64,000 nt of DNA from an uncultured Acetatifactor sp. (GCA_947588705.1 CANPYT010000002.1:1-64000), one strand, 5' to 3'; counted from the stretch's first letter, positions 17,388-27,288 are shown. The notes: a model not told the origin generated them from the sequence alone. Program-made: numbers and translations.

Positions 17388-18379
17388 AAGTGCCAGCCTT
17401 TTAACCATCTGTGCAATTTCCTGATTCCCCTCGGCGACAGCGCAAATAAAGTGTGATAAAGCTTATTTTTCCCTGTCAGCACGGGGTTCCTCATCGCTTT
17501 CGCCCAGTTCTTCCGAAGGTAAACCACGATTTCCCGATAAGTTCCATTCTCTTTTTCCATCTGGGAGACAGGAATATGCAGAAGATACTCCAGCCGCTGA
17601 TAAACGCCGAAGCGAAAGGCTGTCTCCCTCAATTCCCGGTCTTCCTCCGCCACCATCTTTTCCACCAGATCCGCGTTCTCCACAGAATCCCTGTATACCG
17701 TGGAAAAACTCTCGCTCCCCGCTTTTCTGGAATTGCTGCCGATTCGGTAAAACACATGATATCCCTGCTGCGGCAGAGACACCAGCCGCCCGATCCGGGG
17801 CAGCATACGCACAAGGAGATGGAAGTCCTCATTCAGCTTCCCTTCCGGGAAGCGGTCCCTGCCAAAAAGCTCCCTTCGGATCAGCTTGGTGCAAAAAGAG
17901 CAGTCGCCTCTGTGCAGAAGCAGCTCCCGAAGGAAATCCCTGCTCTCCCATATTTCCGGCTCCCTGGGAGGAGTGCAGATATCGGGCAGCCGTTTCCCTT
18001 CCTCGTCTATTTCATCCCGGCCGATCTGCGCGGCACCTACCCCATACCGGACCACGGCATCCAAAAGCCTCTCATATACATCCGGGTCCAGATAGTCGTC
18101 GCTATCCACAAAGCCCACATATTCCCCCGCCGCATACGCCATCCCCAGGTTCCTGGCGGAGGAAGAGCCGCCGTTTTCCTTGTGGAACACGCGGATGCGG
18201 GAGTCGGACGCTCCAAGCCGGTCGCAGAGCTCCCCCGTTCCGTCTGTGGAGCCGTCGTCCACCAGAAAGATCTCCAGCCTTTCATAGGTCTGGGCGGTGA
18301 TAGACTCCACGCAGCGCGGCAGAAACTCCATCACATTATATACCGGCACTATCACTGTGATCAATGGATTTTTATTCAT
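17384..18379 (-). CDS. Glycosyltransferase family 2
   Basis: 331 residues. Standard GT-A motifs: ITVIVPVYNVMEFL, LVDDGSTDGT, NGGSSSARNLGM and the metal site VDSDDYLDP. A C-terminal ~100-residue helical part may contact the membrane. It overlaps the upstream GT4 stop by 8 bases (ATGAATAA) and has AGAAGG before the start, so the two are translationally coupled. Sugar specificity unknown. Confidence 0.9.
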   Translation of the reverse strand: MNKNPLITVIVPVYNVMEFLPRCVESITAQTYERLEIFLVDDGSTDGTGELCDRLGASDSRIRVFHKENGGSSSARNLGMAYAAGEYVGFVDSDDYLDPDVYERLLDAVVRYGVGAAQIGRDEIDEEGKRLPDICTPPREPEIWESRDFLRELLLHRGDCSFCTKLIRRELFGRDRFPEGKLNEDFHLLVRMLPRIGRLVSLPQQGYHVFYRIGSNSRKAGSESFSTVYRDSVENADLVEKMVAEEDRELRETAFRFGVYQRLEYLLHIPVSQMEKENGTYREIVVYLRKNWAKAMRNPVLTGKNKLYHTLFALSPRGIRKLHRWLKGWHL

Positions 18380-19613
18380 ACCGGCCTTCTGTTCCTTTCA
18401 CTGCATTCCTCACAAGTCTTCCGGCCTCCCTCTCCCGTAGGCGCGGGGCGGGGGCGCAGGGAGACAGCCGGCCCTGAAAGCATCCCCCCCGCGGCAGTTG
18501 CCCGCTTTCCGTCTCCGGCAGCTTTTCCATCAGCGCCAACAGACTAGCCGCCGCGTTCTCGGCGTTCCATACCTCCGTTATGGTGCGGTACGCCTCCAGG
18601 CCCAATCTCCGACACAGCTCCGGATGTTCCACCAGTTCGCCGGCCTGCGCAAAAAGCTGCTCCGGACAGCCGTCTCCGTACACAAGGCCATTCACTCCAT
18701 GATGCACCAGATATGGCACAGCGCCGATCATATGGTCTGCGATAAGCGCGCAGCCGCTGTTCATGGCCTCATTGGCAACGGCTCCCCAGCCTTCCCTCCT
18801 GTCGCTGGTAAACAGGAAGATATTGGCACATTCCATATGGCGCCTCACCTCCTCCGGCGGCTGAAACCCGAGAAAACGTACCTGTTCTTCCAAACCATAT
18901 TTCTGCCGGAGCTGTTCCATTTCCACGCGCATCTCCCCATCTCCGATCATATCCAGACGGAAGGCAAGCTCCCGCTCTTTCAGATATCTGGCTGTTTCCA
19001 GCGCCAGCTCCGGATGTTTCCAGCCGATCATCCTGCCCGCCCATAGCAGGTATGGCACACGCCCCCCGGGATCCTGACGCCATCCCTTCCCTTCAAACAG
19101 CGCTTCCAAGTCGTATCTGCGCGTCTCCGGAAAATAGCCCCAGCAATACATTTTCCCGGGATAGGCCCGCACAATATGGAAATCCGATGGCACATAGGCC
19201 CCATAGCAGAGCAGGTACACATTACTTTTTCTATAACGGGTGTGATCGAAATATTTTTTCCTGAGCCCCCGAGGGGAAACCGCCTTCCACTGGCCTTCTT
19301 TATAAAGCCGTTCACTCAGACGTATCACCGTCTTTCCGGCCCGCAGCCTCTCTTGAATATAGCTCTCGTCATCCGTGCCGCCAAAAAGCGCCACGTCGCA
19401 GTCCAGGAGCAGGCGCCTGCAGGCTTCCGGCTCTTCATACCAGCATCTGACATACGCCGGCCTCTCCTCCTGATGCCAGCCCATTTTCACCCGTTCCGTT
19501 TCCATCCGCTCTGTCTGGAAAAAGGCGAACTCCCCCTCCAGGAGACGATACATCTCATTACAGAAAGGAATCTGATGGTGATTAATGTAATTTGACACAA
19601 ACACTACTCTCAT
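18372..19613 (-). CDS. Glycosyltransferase family 4 (GT-B)
   Basis: 413 residues. Donor-domain motifs WAGRMIGWKHPELALE and LFTSDRREGWGAVANEAMNSG, the latter carrying the EX7E glutamates in a WGxVxNE form. The N-terminus MRVVFVSNYINHHQIPFCNEM is typical of enzymes making short surface glycans. The last ~40 residues are extra and basic. The start overlaps the previous stop as ATGA. Complete and probably active. Confidence 0.88.
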   Translation of the reverse strand: MRVVFVSNYINHHQIPFCNEMYRLLEGEFAFFQTERMETERVKMGWHQEERPAYVRCWYEEPEACRRLLLDCDVALFGGTDDESYIQERLRAGKTVIRLSERLYKEGQWKAVSPRGLRKKYFDHTRYRKSNVYLLCYGAYVPSDFHIVRAYPGKMYCWGYFPETRRYDLEALFEGKGWRQDPGGRVPYLLWAGRMIGWKHPELALETARYLKERELAFRLDMIGDGEMRVEMEQLRQKYGLEEQVRFLGFQPPEEVRRHMECANIFLFTSDRREGWGAVANEAMNSGCALIADHMIGAVPYLVHHGVNGLVYGDGCPEQLFAQAGELVEHPELCRRLGLEAYRTITEVWNAENAAASLLALMEKLPETESGQLPRGGCFQGRLSPCAPAPRLREREAGRLVRNAVKGTEGRYE

Positions 19614-21013
19614 GTGATGTCGTCCTTCTCATCTCCCGGCTGTTCGTTGGAAATTATTTTTGCATAAATTTCCATCAATTTCATGTAATTTATCTCTCTT
19701 TTGTGCGTTCTTCTTGCATGTTTTCTTGCATTCTTACAATATTCAGCCTGTTTTTCCGGATCTCGCCACATCTCTATAACTGCGTTTGCAAGGCGTTTTG
19801 ACACAATTTTCAGCTGTTTTCCATCCTCGTCAGATTTGTTACTGCTGTTATTTTTTGTGTTTTTCCGGATCCGGAATCCCTCATACATGATCCCGTCCTC
19901 GCCGTCTACAAACAGGCTGGGAATCCCTCCCACATCGGCGCTGACGCAGGGCATTCCGAGCAGCATCGCCTCTCCCAGCGAATTGGGAGAGTTTTCCAGG
20001 GTAGAGCAGCATACGAACAGGCTGCTTTTGAGATACCTGGCCCTCATCTGCTCCGCATTCAGTTTTCCCACAAACTTTACCTTATCCGTCAGGCCGTATT
20101 CCTTCATCAGCTTTCGCAGATATTTCCCATAGGCGGAGATCTTGAGCTTCTGCTTCAGCGTAGAATAGTTTACGATACTGTTTCCCGCCACATAAACTGT
20201 CGCATCCGGGTACTTCGCCAAAATAGCCGGCATGGCCGTGAGCATATAATGAAGCCCTTTGATGGGGTAATCGCCCTGGCTTAAGAATATAGAATGAGGG
20301 ATACATTGGTCCACCTTCCATTCCGCCTCATAAAACTCCGGGCGCAGTATCTCGTTCATATTAAAATAACGAGCGGTTGTATTCCATTTCCTCGTACAGA
20401 GACGGTCCCATTCCGTGCGCCCGGTGATATTGCCTGCCAGCGTAATGGCCTCCTTCTCCATGACTCCCCGCTTCACAAATTTCTGCTGCTGTTCCATCAG
20501 GCTATCTTTCTTCAACGAATCCCGCAGCGTCACTTTCTTCAACACCTTCCGGGGCAGGTCCGCAGTATATGCCTCCGCGTACAGCGCGCAGATCCCCTGA
20601 AGGCCGATGAGGATCCGCTGCTTATCGGGAAAGACCCTGCACATCGCCAGAGTATGGGGATATTCCGTGCCAAAACAATGGACGATATCCGGTTTCGCAT
20701 CCTCCAGGATCTTTTTCAGCATTCCCTCCAGGGCCGGATCATAGACCTCCGCCTGGCTTGTGTCTTCGTGAAACCCGTAACAGATCAGCGCGGCGTTTCC
20801 TATGCGGATCACTTTTTTACAAATATCATGGTTTTCCGGGAACATAACCTTGGGCGCCGGAAATGCAATAGACAGTTCTATCTGGTTTTCCTGCTGTTTC
20901 CGCAGGACCACCTCCGCCAGGCCCGAGATCCATCCCTCTTTATTGCTGGCATCCAGATTCAGTTGTCTGGCCACCATCGGTATGATCATGTTGCACAGCC
21001 ATAAAACCTTCAT
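19610..21013 (-). CDS. Glycosyltransferase family 4 (GT-B)
   Basis: 467 residues, longer than its neighbour because of an insert in the N-terminal domain (~150-215). Donor side: FLSQGDYPIKGLHYMLTAM and LFVCCSTLENSPNSLGEAMLLG, with the EX7E glutamates as ENSPNSLGE. A lysine- and asparagine-rich loop (RKNTKNNSSNKSDED) near 395 looks like a species-specific insertion. It is coupled by an ATGA overlap to the next GT4 and follows epsG by 53 bases. Confidence 0.87.
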   Translation of the reverse strand: MKVLWLCNMIIPMVARQLNLDASNKEGWISGLAEVVLRKQQENQIELSIAFPAPKVMFPENHDICKKVIRIGNAALICYGFHEDTSQAEVYDPALEGMLKKILEDAKPDIVHCFGTEYPHTLAMCRVFPDKQRILIGLQGICALYAEAYTADLPRKVLKKVTLRDSLKKDSLMEQQQKFVKRGVMEKEAITLAGNITGRTEWDRLCTRKWNTTARYFNMNEILRPEFYEAEWKVDQCIPHSIFLSQGDYPIKGLHYMLTAMPAILAKYPDATVYVAGNSIVNYSTLKQKLKISAYGKYLRKLMKEYGLTDKVKFVGKLNAEQMRARYLKSSLFVCCSTLENSPNSLGEAMLLGMPCVSADVGGIPSLFVDGEDGIMYEGFRIRKNTKNNSSNKSDEDGKQLKIVSKRLANAVIEMWRDPEKQAEYCKNARKHARRTHKREINYMKLMEIYAKIISNEQPGDEKDDIT

Positions 21014-21066
21014 CTATCCCTCCCATTCTGCCGCCAAGGAAGCGGCACTGCATAATATATATGACA

Positions 21067-22200
21067 TCAGTCAAAGATCCAGTTCAGATAGGGCAGAAGC
21101 CTGACATCCACCGCGTACATCCCCTTGAGCAGCAGCGCAAAATACACGCCGAAGGCGCCTATGACTCCCGCACAGCCCAGCCTGCGCAGCCATTTTTTTT
21201 CTATCTGCGCCAGCATCCGGGGCAAAAGGAAGATCTGAGATATGATCATATAATATCCCACTCTTGACACCTCCGGAATAAAGGAACCGCAGCAGTAAAC
21301 CACGAGCCCGAACAAGTTCAGGAAAAAATAGAACCGGTTCATCAGGTCGTCTGCAAGCGCTTTCCGGCAAAATATAAGTCCAAGAAGCATCACACAGACA
21401 CATTTCAAGATATTGGCATAGGACAGCTGGCCATTATCAAAGGCGGAATCCCTGTAGTAGGGATAAAAATAGAATATGATCTCCCGGTAGATCCCCTGCC
21501 CGAGCACCAGGCTGGCAAGGAATCCGCCGCCCAGGACATAATGCCAGGTTTTCAGTCTCCCTGCCGCCAGGAACCGGGCTGCCAGGTACACCGGGATCAC
21601 CAGCAGGACCGACTTGTGGAATTGGGCTCCCGCCAGCACCCATGCCGCAAACTTGCCATACTCAGCCCGCAGCACATATTTCATAGAAAAGAGCGCTATG
21701 GCCAAAGCCAGATAATACCGCACGGAATTCAGGCTGTTGAAATAATAGCCTCCCGTCAGCAGAAGATACAGTGAAAAAGCGTAATAGCTCCCCTGGTCAT
21801 GCAGCGCCTTTACAAAGAAAAAAACGGTCACGACAGAAAAGAAACCAAATACCGGCAGATACCTGTCATATCCAAAAAACATCTGGAGCCACTTTACGAT
21901 CAGGTTAAATCCTGTCTCAGAGGCCACATGGCGGCTCTGGGCGATCAGATTGAAATTATCCCGATAGACCCAGTAATCGTTTCCCACCGCGATCCGGCAG
22001 GCGCTGACCCCCGTCAGGAGACAGTATATGGCAAATCCCGCGACACGGTTCCTTGCCAGCTGCCTGTCGGCTCCCGGCCGCTCTCCCCTTGCCCTTCCCC
22101 CTCTGATATACAGGGGCACGTAGGCTTTATTGTCCACACACATCCCCAGAAGTACCGTCACCAGGGTCAGTGTGATGTAGATCCACGCGCTTCTTTCCAT
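21067..22200 (-). CDS. EpsG-family polysaccharide polymerase
   Basis: 377 residues with about ten hydrophobic segments and the EpsG-type sequence around VGNDYWVYRDNFNLIA and ETGFNLIVKWLQ in the N-terminal third, plus SVRYYLALAIALFSMKY. EpsG proteins are membrane polymerases that join lipid-linked repeat units of exopolysaccharide in Firmicutes. The gene lies among glycosyltransferases between a GT2 and a GT4, as in eps-type operons. Confidence 0.85.
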   Translation of the reverse strand: MERSAWIYITLTLVTVLLGMCVDNKAYVPLYIRGGRARGERPGADRQLARNRVAGFAIYCLLTGVSACRIAVGNDYWVYRDNFNLIAQSRHVASETGFNLIVKWLQMFFGYDRYLPVFGFFSVVTVFFFVKALHDQGSYYAFSLYLLLTGGYYFNSLNSVRYYLALAIALFSMKYVLRAEYGKFAAWVLAGAQFHKSVLLVIPVYLAARFLAAGRLKTWHYVLGGGFLASLVLGQGIYREIIFYFYPYYRDSAFDNGQLSYANILKCVCVMLLGLIFCRKALADDLMNRFYFFLNLFGLVVYCCGSFIPEVSRVGYYMIISQIFLLPRMLAQIEKKWLRRLGCAGVIGAFGVYFALLLKGMYAVDVRLLPYLNWIFD

Positions 22201-22233
22201 TTTTCCTCTTATTCTGCCGCTTAAACGGCCATC

Positions 22234-23022
22234 CTATAAGCGGGGATTTTTCGCCTCGCCCATGCCCTGCCTCATCCAGGCAAAGCATTGTCGCAGGCCC
22301 GCCTGACCGCACAGTTTCCGCCGGTGGACCGCCAGAAAACGCAGGGCCATGGCCCAGTCCAGATTCCCATACAGATAACGATAAAGCACACCCCTGTCAT
22401 GAAAGAACTTCTCGTTGTACCCCTCAAACCAGGTAGACCCGTCCGCCTGCTCACGCCCTATAATAACAGGTGTTTTGTAAACATGGAACCCTTTTGCCAT
22501 AAACTCCTTTAAGAAGAGGCTGTCCTCACCGCTGGCATATCTGGCGCCCCCGCCGAAAAGGAGGGAGAATGTCACGCCGGAGGCCAGAAGGCTCTCCCTC
22601 CGCACGGCAAAACTCACCGCGCCGTACCTGCCGCAGTTGTACCAATGGACCTTTTCCCGCCGGGTAATGTGGTACGTCCTGCGTTCCTCCTCCACTATAA
22701 CATTAAAAAGTATCATATCTGCATCGGGATTCTTTTCAAATTCCGCCGCTATAGCCCGCTCATATCCCGGCTCATATACAATGTCCTGATCCGAAAAGAG
22801 ACAGATATCTCCTTTTGCCCGCAAGATCGCCTCGTTCCGGCTTCGCCCAACACCCCTGTCAGGAAAAGAAAAAAAACGAAGCAGATGTCCGTTTTTCTTT
22901 TTTTCTTCATATCCAAGGCTGTCACATTGGTTTATGATAACCGCATCGGATTCCAGCCGCATCTTTTCTGCTATGGAGTCCAGGCTTTGATCCATAACAG
23001 ATGCCAGTACCTCCACCCTCAT
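22234..23022 (-). CDS. Glycosyltransferase family 2
   Basis: 262 residues. The nucleotide-binding part is short at the N-terminus (MRVEVLASVMDQ), followed by PDRGVGRSRNEAILRAKG and the metal-binding LFSDQDIVYEPG, then YASGEDSLFLKEFMAKGF. This is a GT-A enzyme of the type with ED near the acceptor site. It lies 3 bases after the Wzz-like gene and 33 before epsG, within the same transcript. Confidence 0.82.
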   Translation of the reverse strand: MRVEVLASVMDQSLDSIAEKMRLESDAVIINQCDSLGYEEKKKNGHLLRFFSFPDRGVGRSRNEAILRAKGDICLFSDQDIVYEPGYERAIAAEFEKNPDADMILFNVIVEEERRTYHITRREKVHWYNCGRYGAVSFAVRRESLLASGVTFSLLFGGGARYASGEDSLFLKEFMAKGFHVYKTPVIIGREQADGSTWFEGYNEKFFHDRGVLYRYLYGNLDWAMALRFLAVHRRKLCGQAGLRQCFAWMRQGMGEAKNPRL

Positions 23023-23025
23023 AGG

Positions 23026-24105
23026 CTAATCCTCCGTTCCTTTCTGAAAAGCCGGCTGTTTTCGAAACCCATAATACACCCTCAGCAGCGTTTCATCTGC
23101 CCCCCATAAAAGAACACAAGTTATTTTGCAGTCCTGCTGCTCCAGAAATTCCAGGGTCCTCTCCAGCTGTTTTCCCGCATGGCTGCCCGCCGCCACTGCC
23201 AGCAGGATCCCGTCCGCCTGCCGGAGCGCACGACAGCTCTCCGGGCAGAGAAGCGGCGCCGGGACCGGCACCCACTCTGCATCCTGCCAAAGCTCCTCCT
23301 TCGGGCACATCCGCCGCAGTTCATCCGCCACCTGCGCCGGATCCGTGCCCTCCTGTACCGGGCAGACCGCGATCTCTTTCTTTCCCCGGAAAAAAAAGCC
23401 GAGATTTTCCCACAGCTCCGGGCTGTGCATCGTACCTGCAGGACGCAGGCCGTAGCGGCGCCACAAGGTGGAGGGCAGCCAGATGCTGTCGCTCCCCAGC
23501 TCTCTCAAGAGGACAAACACCAGGGCAAAGAAAAAAGACAACAGCGCACTGAGAAGCACCGCCCGGAGCGGTCTCACATCCGGGTAGATCTCCTCGGTAC
23601 CCGCCGCCGGATCCATGACGGAGATCGATATGACCTCGCTGAGCTGTGAGGGAAAGTCCCGGGTCAGGGCAGACTCCGCCGCGCCCGCGATCTCAAGGCT
23701 CTTTTCCGGCGAATCCGTGACAACTACAGTGGATATCACCCTCAGGTTGGAAGCCATGACCACGTTCACCGCCTCCGCCAGTTCTTCTCCCGAATAGGAA
23801 TTCTTCAGATACTGTTCCATTTCGTCCAGAAACAGCTGTGTATCCACATATGTGTTCCAGGTCATCTCATTGATGTGTACGGTGCTCACATCCGTTTCCT
23901 CCGCTACCCGGTATTCCACCCGGTAAGTGGAAGCGGCACGGTAAGAGGGATCCGGCCGGAGCAGTACATTCTTTACATAGTATCCTCCGCCAAAGAGCAG
24001 GGTTCCGCCAATAGCCGCCGCCAGGATCAGGCCGAAATTTCGGATCACACGCAATACTGTAAGCCTTAAGTCAAAGGGTTCCTTTCCGTAACTCGCTTCC
24101 CACAT
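23026..24105 (-). CDS. Wzz-like chain-length protein with degenerate tyrosine-kinase-like domain
   Basis: 359 residues from the ATG at 24105; a GTG at 24114, directly after the previous stop, is an alternative. Residues ~25-45 and ~180-200 are membrane segments flanking an extracellular domain (YRAASTYRVEYRV, TWNTYVDTQLFLDEMEQYL) like Wzz/CpsC chain-length regulators. The cytosolic ~150-residue tail resembles the P-loop kinase fold of CpsD/Wzc (ALRQADGILLAVAAGSHAGK, ITCVLLWGAD), but no Walker A motif or tyrosine cluster is seen. It may set chain length without phosphorylation, or need another kinase. It sits directly after the initiating transferase. Confidence 0.8.
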   Translation of the reverse strand: MWEASYGKEPFDLRLTVLRVIRNFGLILAAAIGGTLLFGGGYYVKNVLLRPDPSYRAASTYRVEYRVAEETDVSTVHINEMTWNTYVDTQLFLDEMEQYLKNSYSGEELAEAVNVVMASNLRVISTVVVTDSPEKSLEIAGAAESALTRDFPSQLSEVISISVMDPAAGTEEIYPDVRPLRAVLLSALLSFFFALVFVLLRELGSDSIWLPSTLWRRYGLRPAGTMHSPELWENLGFFFRGKKEIAVCPVQEGTDPAQVADELRRMCPKEELWQDAEWVPVPAPLLCPESCRALRQADGILLAVAAGSHAGKQLERTLEFLEQQDCKITCVLLWGADETLLRVYYGFRKQPAFQKGTED

Positions 24106-24114
24106 TCCGCCCAC

Positions 24115-25572
24115 CTACTCTGTCTTTCCTCTCTTTTCCGCCAGCTCCTTCTGATGACACTCTTCCCGCAGGGCCGTGATTTGCTGGGCCTCCACGCCCT
24201 CGGTGCTGTCCGGCCAGAATAAGACCTTGATCGTCAGGATCATCAGCTTTATATCAAGCCACAGACTATAGTTTTCAATATAAGTCAGATCCAGTTTCAG
24301 CTTGTCATAGGGAGAAGTATTATACTTCCCATACACCTGGGCAAACCCGGCCAGTCCCGCGCGTACCTTCATACGAAAGGCAAATTCCGGCATGACCTCC
24401 AGGTACTGCTCTATGATCTCCGGGCGCTCCGGCCTCGGTCCTATAAAAGACATGTCTCCCCGCAGGATATTAAACAACTGCGGCAGCTCGTCCAGCCTGC
24501 ATTTCCTGATAAATCGTCCGACCGGGGTGATCCTGTCGTCATTCTTTTTCGCCAGCCTTGCCACCCCGTCCTTTTCCGCATCTGTCCGCATACTCCTGAA
24601 CTTTAGGATGGAAAACGGACGCTGGTCTATGGTACAGCGCACCTGCCGATACAGTATGGGGCCGCCATCGTACAGCTTTATGGCCAGAGCCGTCAGCAGC
24701 ATAAAAGGCGATGTGGCCACCAGCAGGACCAATGCGCACACAATGTCGATCGTGCGCTTGAAAAAGCGTTCCTCCACAGAAAGGCTGTATTCCCTCGTCA
24801 GCAGCATGGGGCTGTCAAACACATGGATCTCCTCGGCCCCCGTCAATATAACATCTGTTATCTTTGGAATAAGGTACACCCTGTAAGACTTGCCGTAACA
24901 AAATTTCAGAAGGGGGCTCCTCTCCTCCACGGAAATATCCCCAATGACTACCGCGTTGCACCGGCCTGTCTGAAACGATTCCTCAATAGCCCTGCAGACA
25001 GCCGCATACCCCTCCCCGACATGGATCTTTCCGGTTATCACATATTTATCGCTGCGGCTTGCAAACTTGCCGCAGAGCTCTTCAACAGACTTATCGCCGT
25101 GAATCAGGAGCAGCTTGCGCGGCGGGAAAATAGACCGGTAGATCTTGTTTGCCAGATTCATATAGAGCAGCACGATGACGGCCTGCTCCGCCATCATCAT
25201 AAGAAATACATTGGGCACAAAAGCCTGGTGGGCCATGATGGACAGCTCACAGTAAATGATGATATTCGCCAGCAGCGTGGAGAGCACCTGCGAAAACACG
25301 ATCTCCGCATTCTTCTGGTACCCCAGCCGCACACTGCCGTAAGTCGCCGACAAAAAGATCAGTACAATGGCGTAGAACGCGACTTCCGCCATATTTCCCG
25401 CATACCAGAAGTTCCGCAGGCCCTCCACCACGCTATAGCGGAAATCCACCAGCCAGTGAAAAGCAAAATCAGCGATCTCCAGCGCAAGGCAGACAGCGAT
25501 CAGCCCGAGATTGATCAGTCTCTTATAGATCTCCAGTTTTCTTATTTTTTTTTCATTGGTACTGGCTCTCAA
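24115..25572 (-). CDS. Polyprenyl-phosphate sugar phosphotransferase (EPS initiating enzyme)
   Basis: 485 residues. Four N-terminal membrane segments and a nucleotide-binding-like middle domain precede the C-terminal catalytic domain: a hydrophobic helix (RTIDIVCALVLLVATSPF), LKFRSMRTDAEKD, DELPQLFNILRGDMSFIG and PRPERPEI. This is the WbaP/CpsE type that starts exopolysaccharide by loading a sugar-phosphate on undecaprenyl phosphate. The start is TTG with GGAGG 8 bases upstream. A possible -10 (TATACT on the minus strand, 25630-25635) and a small hairpin (25600-25619) precede it, so it may have its own promoter as well. Confidence 0.92.
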   Translation of the reverse strand: MRASTNEKKIRKLEIYKRLINLGLIAVCLALEIADFAFHWLVDFRYSVVEGLRNFWYAGNMAEVAFYAIVLIFLSATYGSVRLGYQKNAEIVFSQVLSTLLANIIIYCELSIMAHQAFVPNVFLMMMAEQAVIVLLYMNLANKIYRSIFPPRKLLLIHGDKSVEELCGKFASRSDKYVITGKIHVGEGYAAVCRAIEESFQTGRCNAVVIGDISVEERSPLLKFCYGKSYRVYLIPKITDVILTGAEEIHVFDSPMLLTREYSLSVEERFFKRTIDIVCALVLLVATSPFMLLTALAIKLYDGGPILYRQVRCTIDQRPFSILKFRSMRTDAEKDGVARLAKKNDDRITPVGRFIRKCRLDELPQLFNILRGDMSFIGPRPERPEIIEQYLEVMPEFAFRMKVRAGLAGFAQVYGKYNTSPYDKLKLDLTYIENYSLWLDIKLMILTIKVLFWPDSTEGVEAQQITALREECHQKELAEKRGKTE

Positions 25573-25664
25573 ACCATTTCCCTCCGAATCTCCCTCAAAA
25601 GCCGGCAGAAAACCCGGCTGTTAAAGGATAGTATACCACATTTTCTCAATTTCGTACAGCCCCA

Positions 25665-26423
25665 CTATACTCTCCTCCACACGGCCCGGGCCGCCCAGAA
25701 ACAGAAATGCCATATGCTGCCGGCCAGGCTGATCCCCTCCACCTTTCGGTACAGGTTCCAGATCCGCCGGATGGCCTCCAGCTTGTTGGAGGAAAGTGTA
25801 CGGCCCGCCCTTCGGTATCTTGCCAGATTCTCATCCAGCCCGTAGGCCGTATATCCCATTCGCAATACCTTCCACCAAAGCGCCGTATCCTCGCTCTTGA
25901 CCAGCGGCATTTCCAGCAGCTCCGCAGGTATCCGTTCCGTGTCGAACATCACTGTGGTGGTAAAAATAGTTGTGTTGCTCAAAGCCTGTTTATACGTAAG
26001 GGTTGCCGGCACCCGCACCACCTTTCCCAGCCCCGCGCCATGTTCATCCGCAAATTCATAGCCGGTAAAGGCAAAGGCCGCGCCCTTTTCCTCCATAAAC
26101 CTCAGCTCGTGTTCCAGCTTTTCCGGCTCCCACAGGTCGTCCCCGTCCAGATAAGCGATATATCTCCCCGCCGCCTCCCGAAGCCCCCGGTTTCTGGCCC
26201 GGGCCGCCCCCTGGTTGGAAGGCTGGCGAATCAGCCTGATCCGGTCCTCCCGCTTTTCCCGGATATAATCGGTAATTGCTTTTTCCGTGCCATCGCTGCT
26301 GCCGTCCTCCACCAGCAAAAGCTCCCAATGGGAGTATGTCTGCGCCAACACGCTGTCCATGGTCTCCCGAATGAACTTTTCCAAATTATATACCGGTACG
26401 ATGATACTGACAAGCTCGTTCAA
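25665..26423 (-). CDS. Glycosyltransferase family 2
   Basis: 252 residues. Typical EpsE/WcaA-like motifs: VSIIVPVYNLEKFI, LVEDGSSDGT, NQGAARARNRGL, the metal site LDGDDLWEPEKLE, and FTGYEF with KSEDTALWWKVLRMG downstream. It is likely an early transferase of the repeat unit, because it precedes the initiating phosphotransferase gene in the operon. Spacing to the upstream gene is 10 bases. Confidence 0.9.
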   Translation of the reverse strand: MNELVSIIVPVYNLEKFIRETMDSVLAQTYSHWELLLVEDGSSDGTEKAITDYIREKREDRIRLIRQPSNQGAARARNRGLREAAGRYIAYLDGDDLWEPEKLEHELRFMEEKGAAFAFTGYEFADEHGAGLGKVVRVPATLTYKQALSNTTIFTTTVMFDTERIPAELLEMPLVKSEDTALWWKVLRMGYTAYGLDENLARYRRAGRTLSSNKLEAIRRIWNLYRKVEGISLAGSIWHFCFWAARAVWRRV

Positions 26424-26433
26424 ATCTTTTCCC

Positions 26434-27288
26434 TCACCTTATCAAAAGATAATAGTCTTCCAGCTGCTGAACGCTGCCCCCAAATGCCTCCGACAGCCTC
26501 TCCACCGTTCTCTTTTTCAGGCTTTCCGGCAGCAATATGCAGTTGACGCCTGCCTCCGCCGCTGCAGTAACGCAGTCCGCCCCCCGCAGCACCAGGTCTC
26601 CCTTCTCTCCCCTTCCGAAAACCGCTTCCCCCGTCGGCTTCACATTCTCCATCCATAGGTAGAGTTCCTTCGTCTCCTGGGAATATGTGTCATAGGAATA
26701 AGCGTTCAGCGCTTCCTCCCACATGTTCCGGCCATAGAGAAGCCGGGCGTCGCCTACTTCTTCCCTGGCATATTTCAGGACTTCCTGAGGGGCCCAGAGG
26801 CAAAGTTCCTCCTGTTCCTGTCCGGCCAGATCCCACACTTGTGTTAAGACCTGCCGCACCTGCTGTCTCTCCTCAGCCTCTTCTCTCCGCTCCTGCCCGG
26901 TTTGGCCCAGGCCCCCGCTCAAGAGCAGCGCCGCCAAAAGCAGAAGCGTAACCGGCGCTCCCTGCCGCCACCGGGAAAGGGACAGCTCTTTCCACTGGCT
27001 GCCCAAAAACTCTGTCATCCCCCAGGCCGCCGCCACATTCATGGGCACCAGGCTCCAGATCCATTCATAATCATAAAACCGGGTCTGGTACAGCATTAAC
27101 AAAACAGCCGTTATCGGTACTATGCTAAACACAGTCACGATTGCCGTATATAGGAAAAGCTCCCCGTGCTTTTTCCAAAAGCCGCTCAAATACAGATAGA
27201 GCAGCGCCGCGAGCAGGATCGCCGCGACCTTTCCCCCGTCCGTAAACTGACGCCAGCCCAACCATGCGTTTTGCATGAGTTCCGTCAT
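26434..27288 (-). CDS. Membrane protein, C-terminal part of a probably split gene
   Basis: 284 residues from the ATG at 27288, overlapping the previous stop as ATGA. Three or four hydrophobic segments fill the first half (GGKVAAILLAALLYLYLSGF, FLYTAIVTVFSIVPITAVLL, VTLLLLAALLLSG). The rest is soluble, rich in glutamate and without a family I can name. Inserting one base in the A6 run at 27288-27293 would join it in frame to the gene before, giving a 609-residue protein. Either it is a separate coupled subunit, or the pair is a frameshifted single gene. It belongs to the glycan operon. Confidence 0.6.
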   Translation of the reverse strand: MTELMQNAWLGWRQFTDGGKVAAILLAALLYLYLSGFWKKHGELFLYTAIVTVFSIVPITAVLLMLYQTRFYDYEWIWSLVPMNVAAAWGMTEFLGSQWKELSLSRWRQGAPVTLLLLAALLLSGGLGQTGQERREEAEERQQVRQVLTQVWDLAGQEQEELCLWAPQEVLKYAREEVGDARLLYGRNMWEEALNAYSYDTYSQETKELYLWMENVKPTGEAVFGRGEKGDLVLRGADCVTAAAEAGVNCILLPESLKKRTVERLSEAFGGSVQQLEDYYLLIR

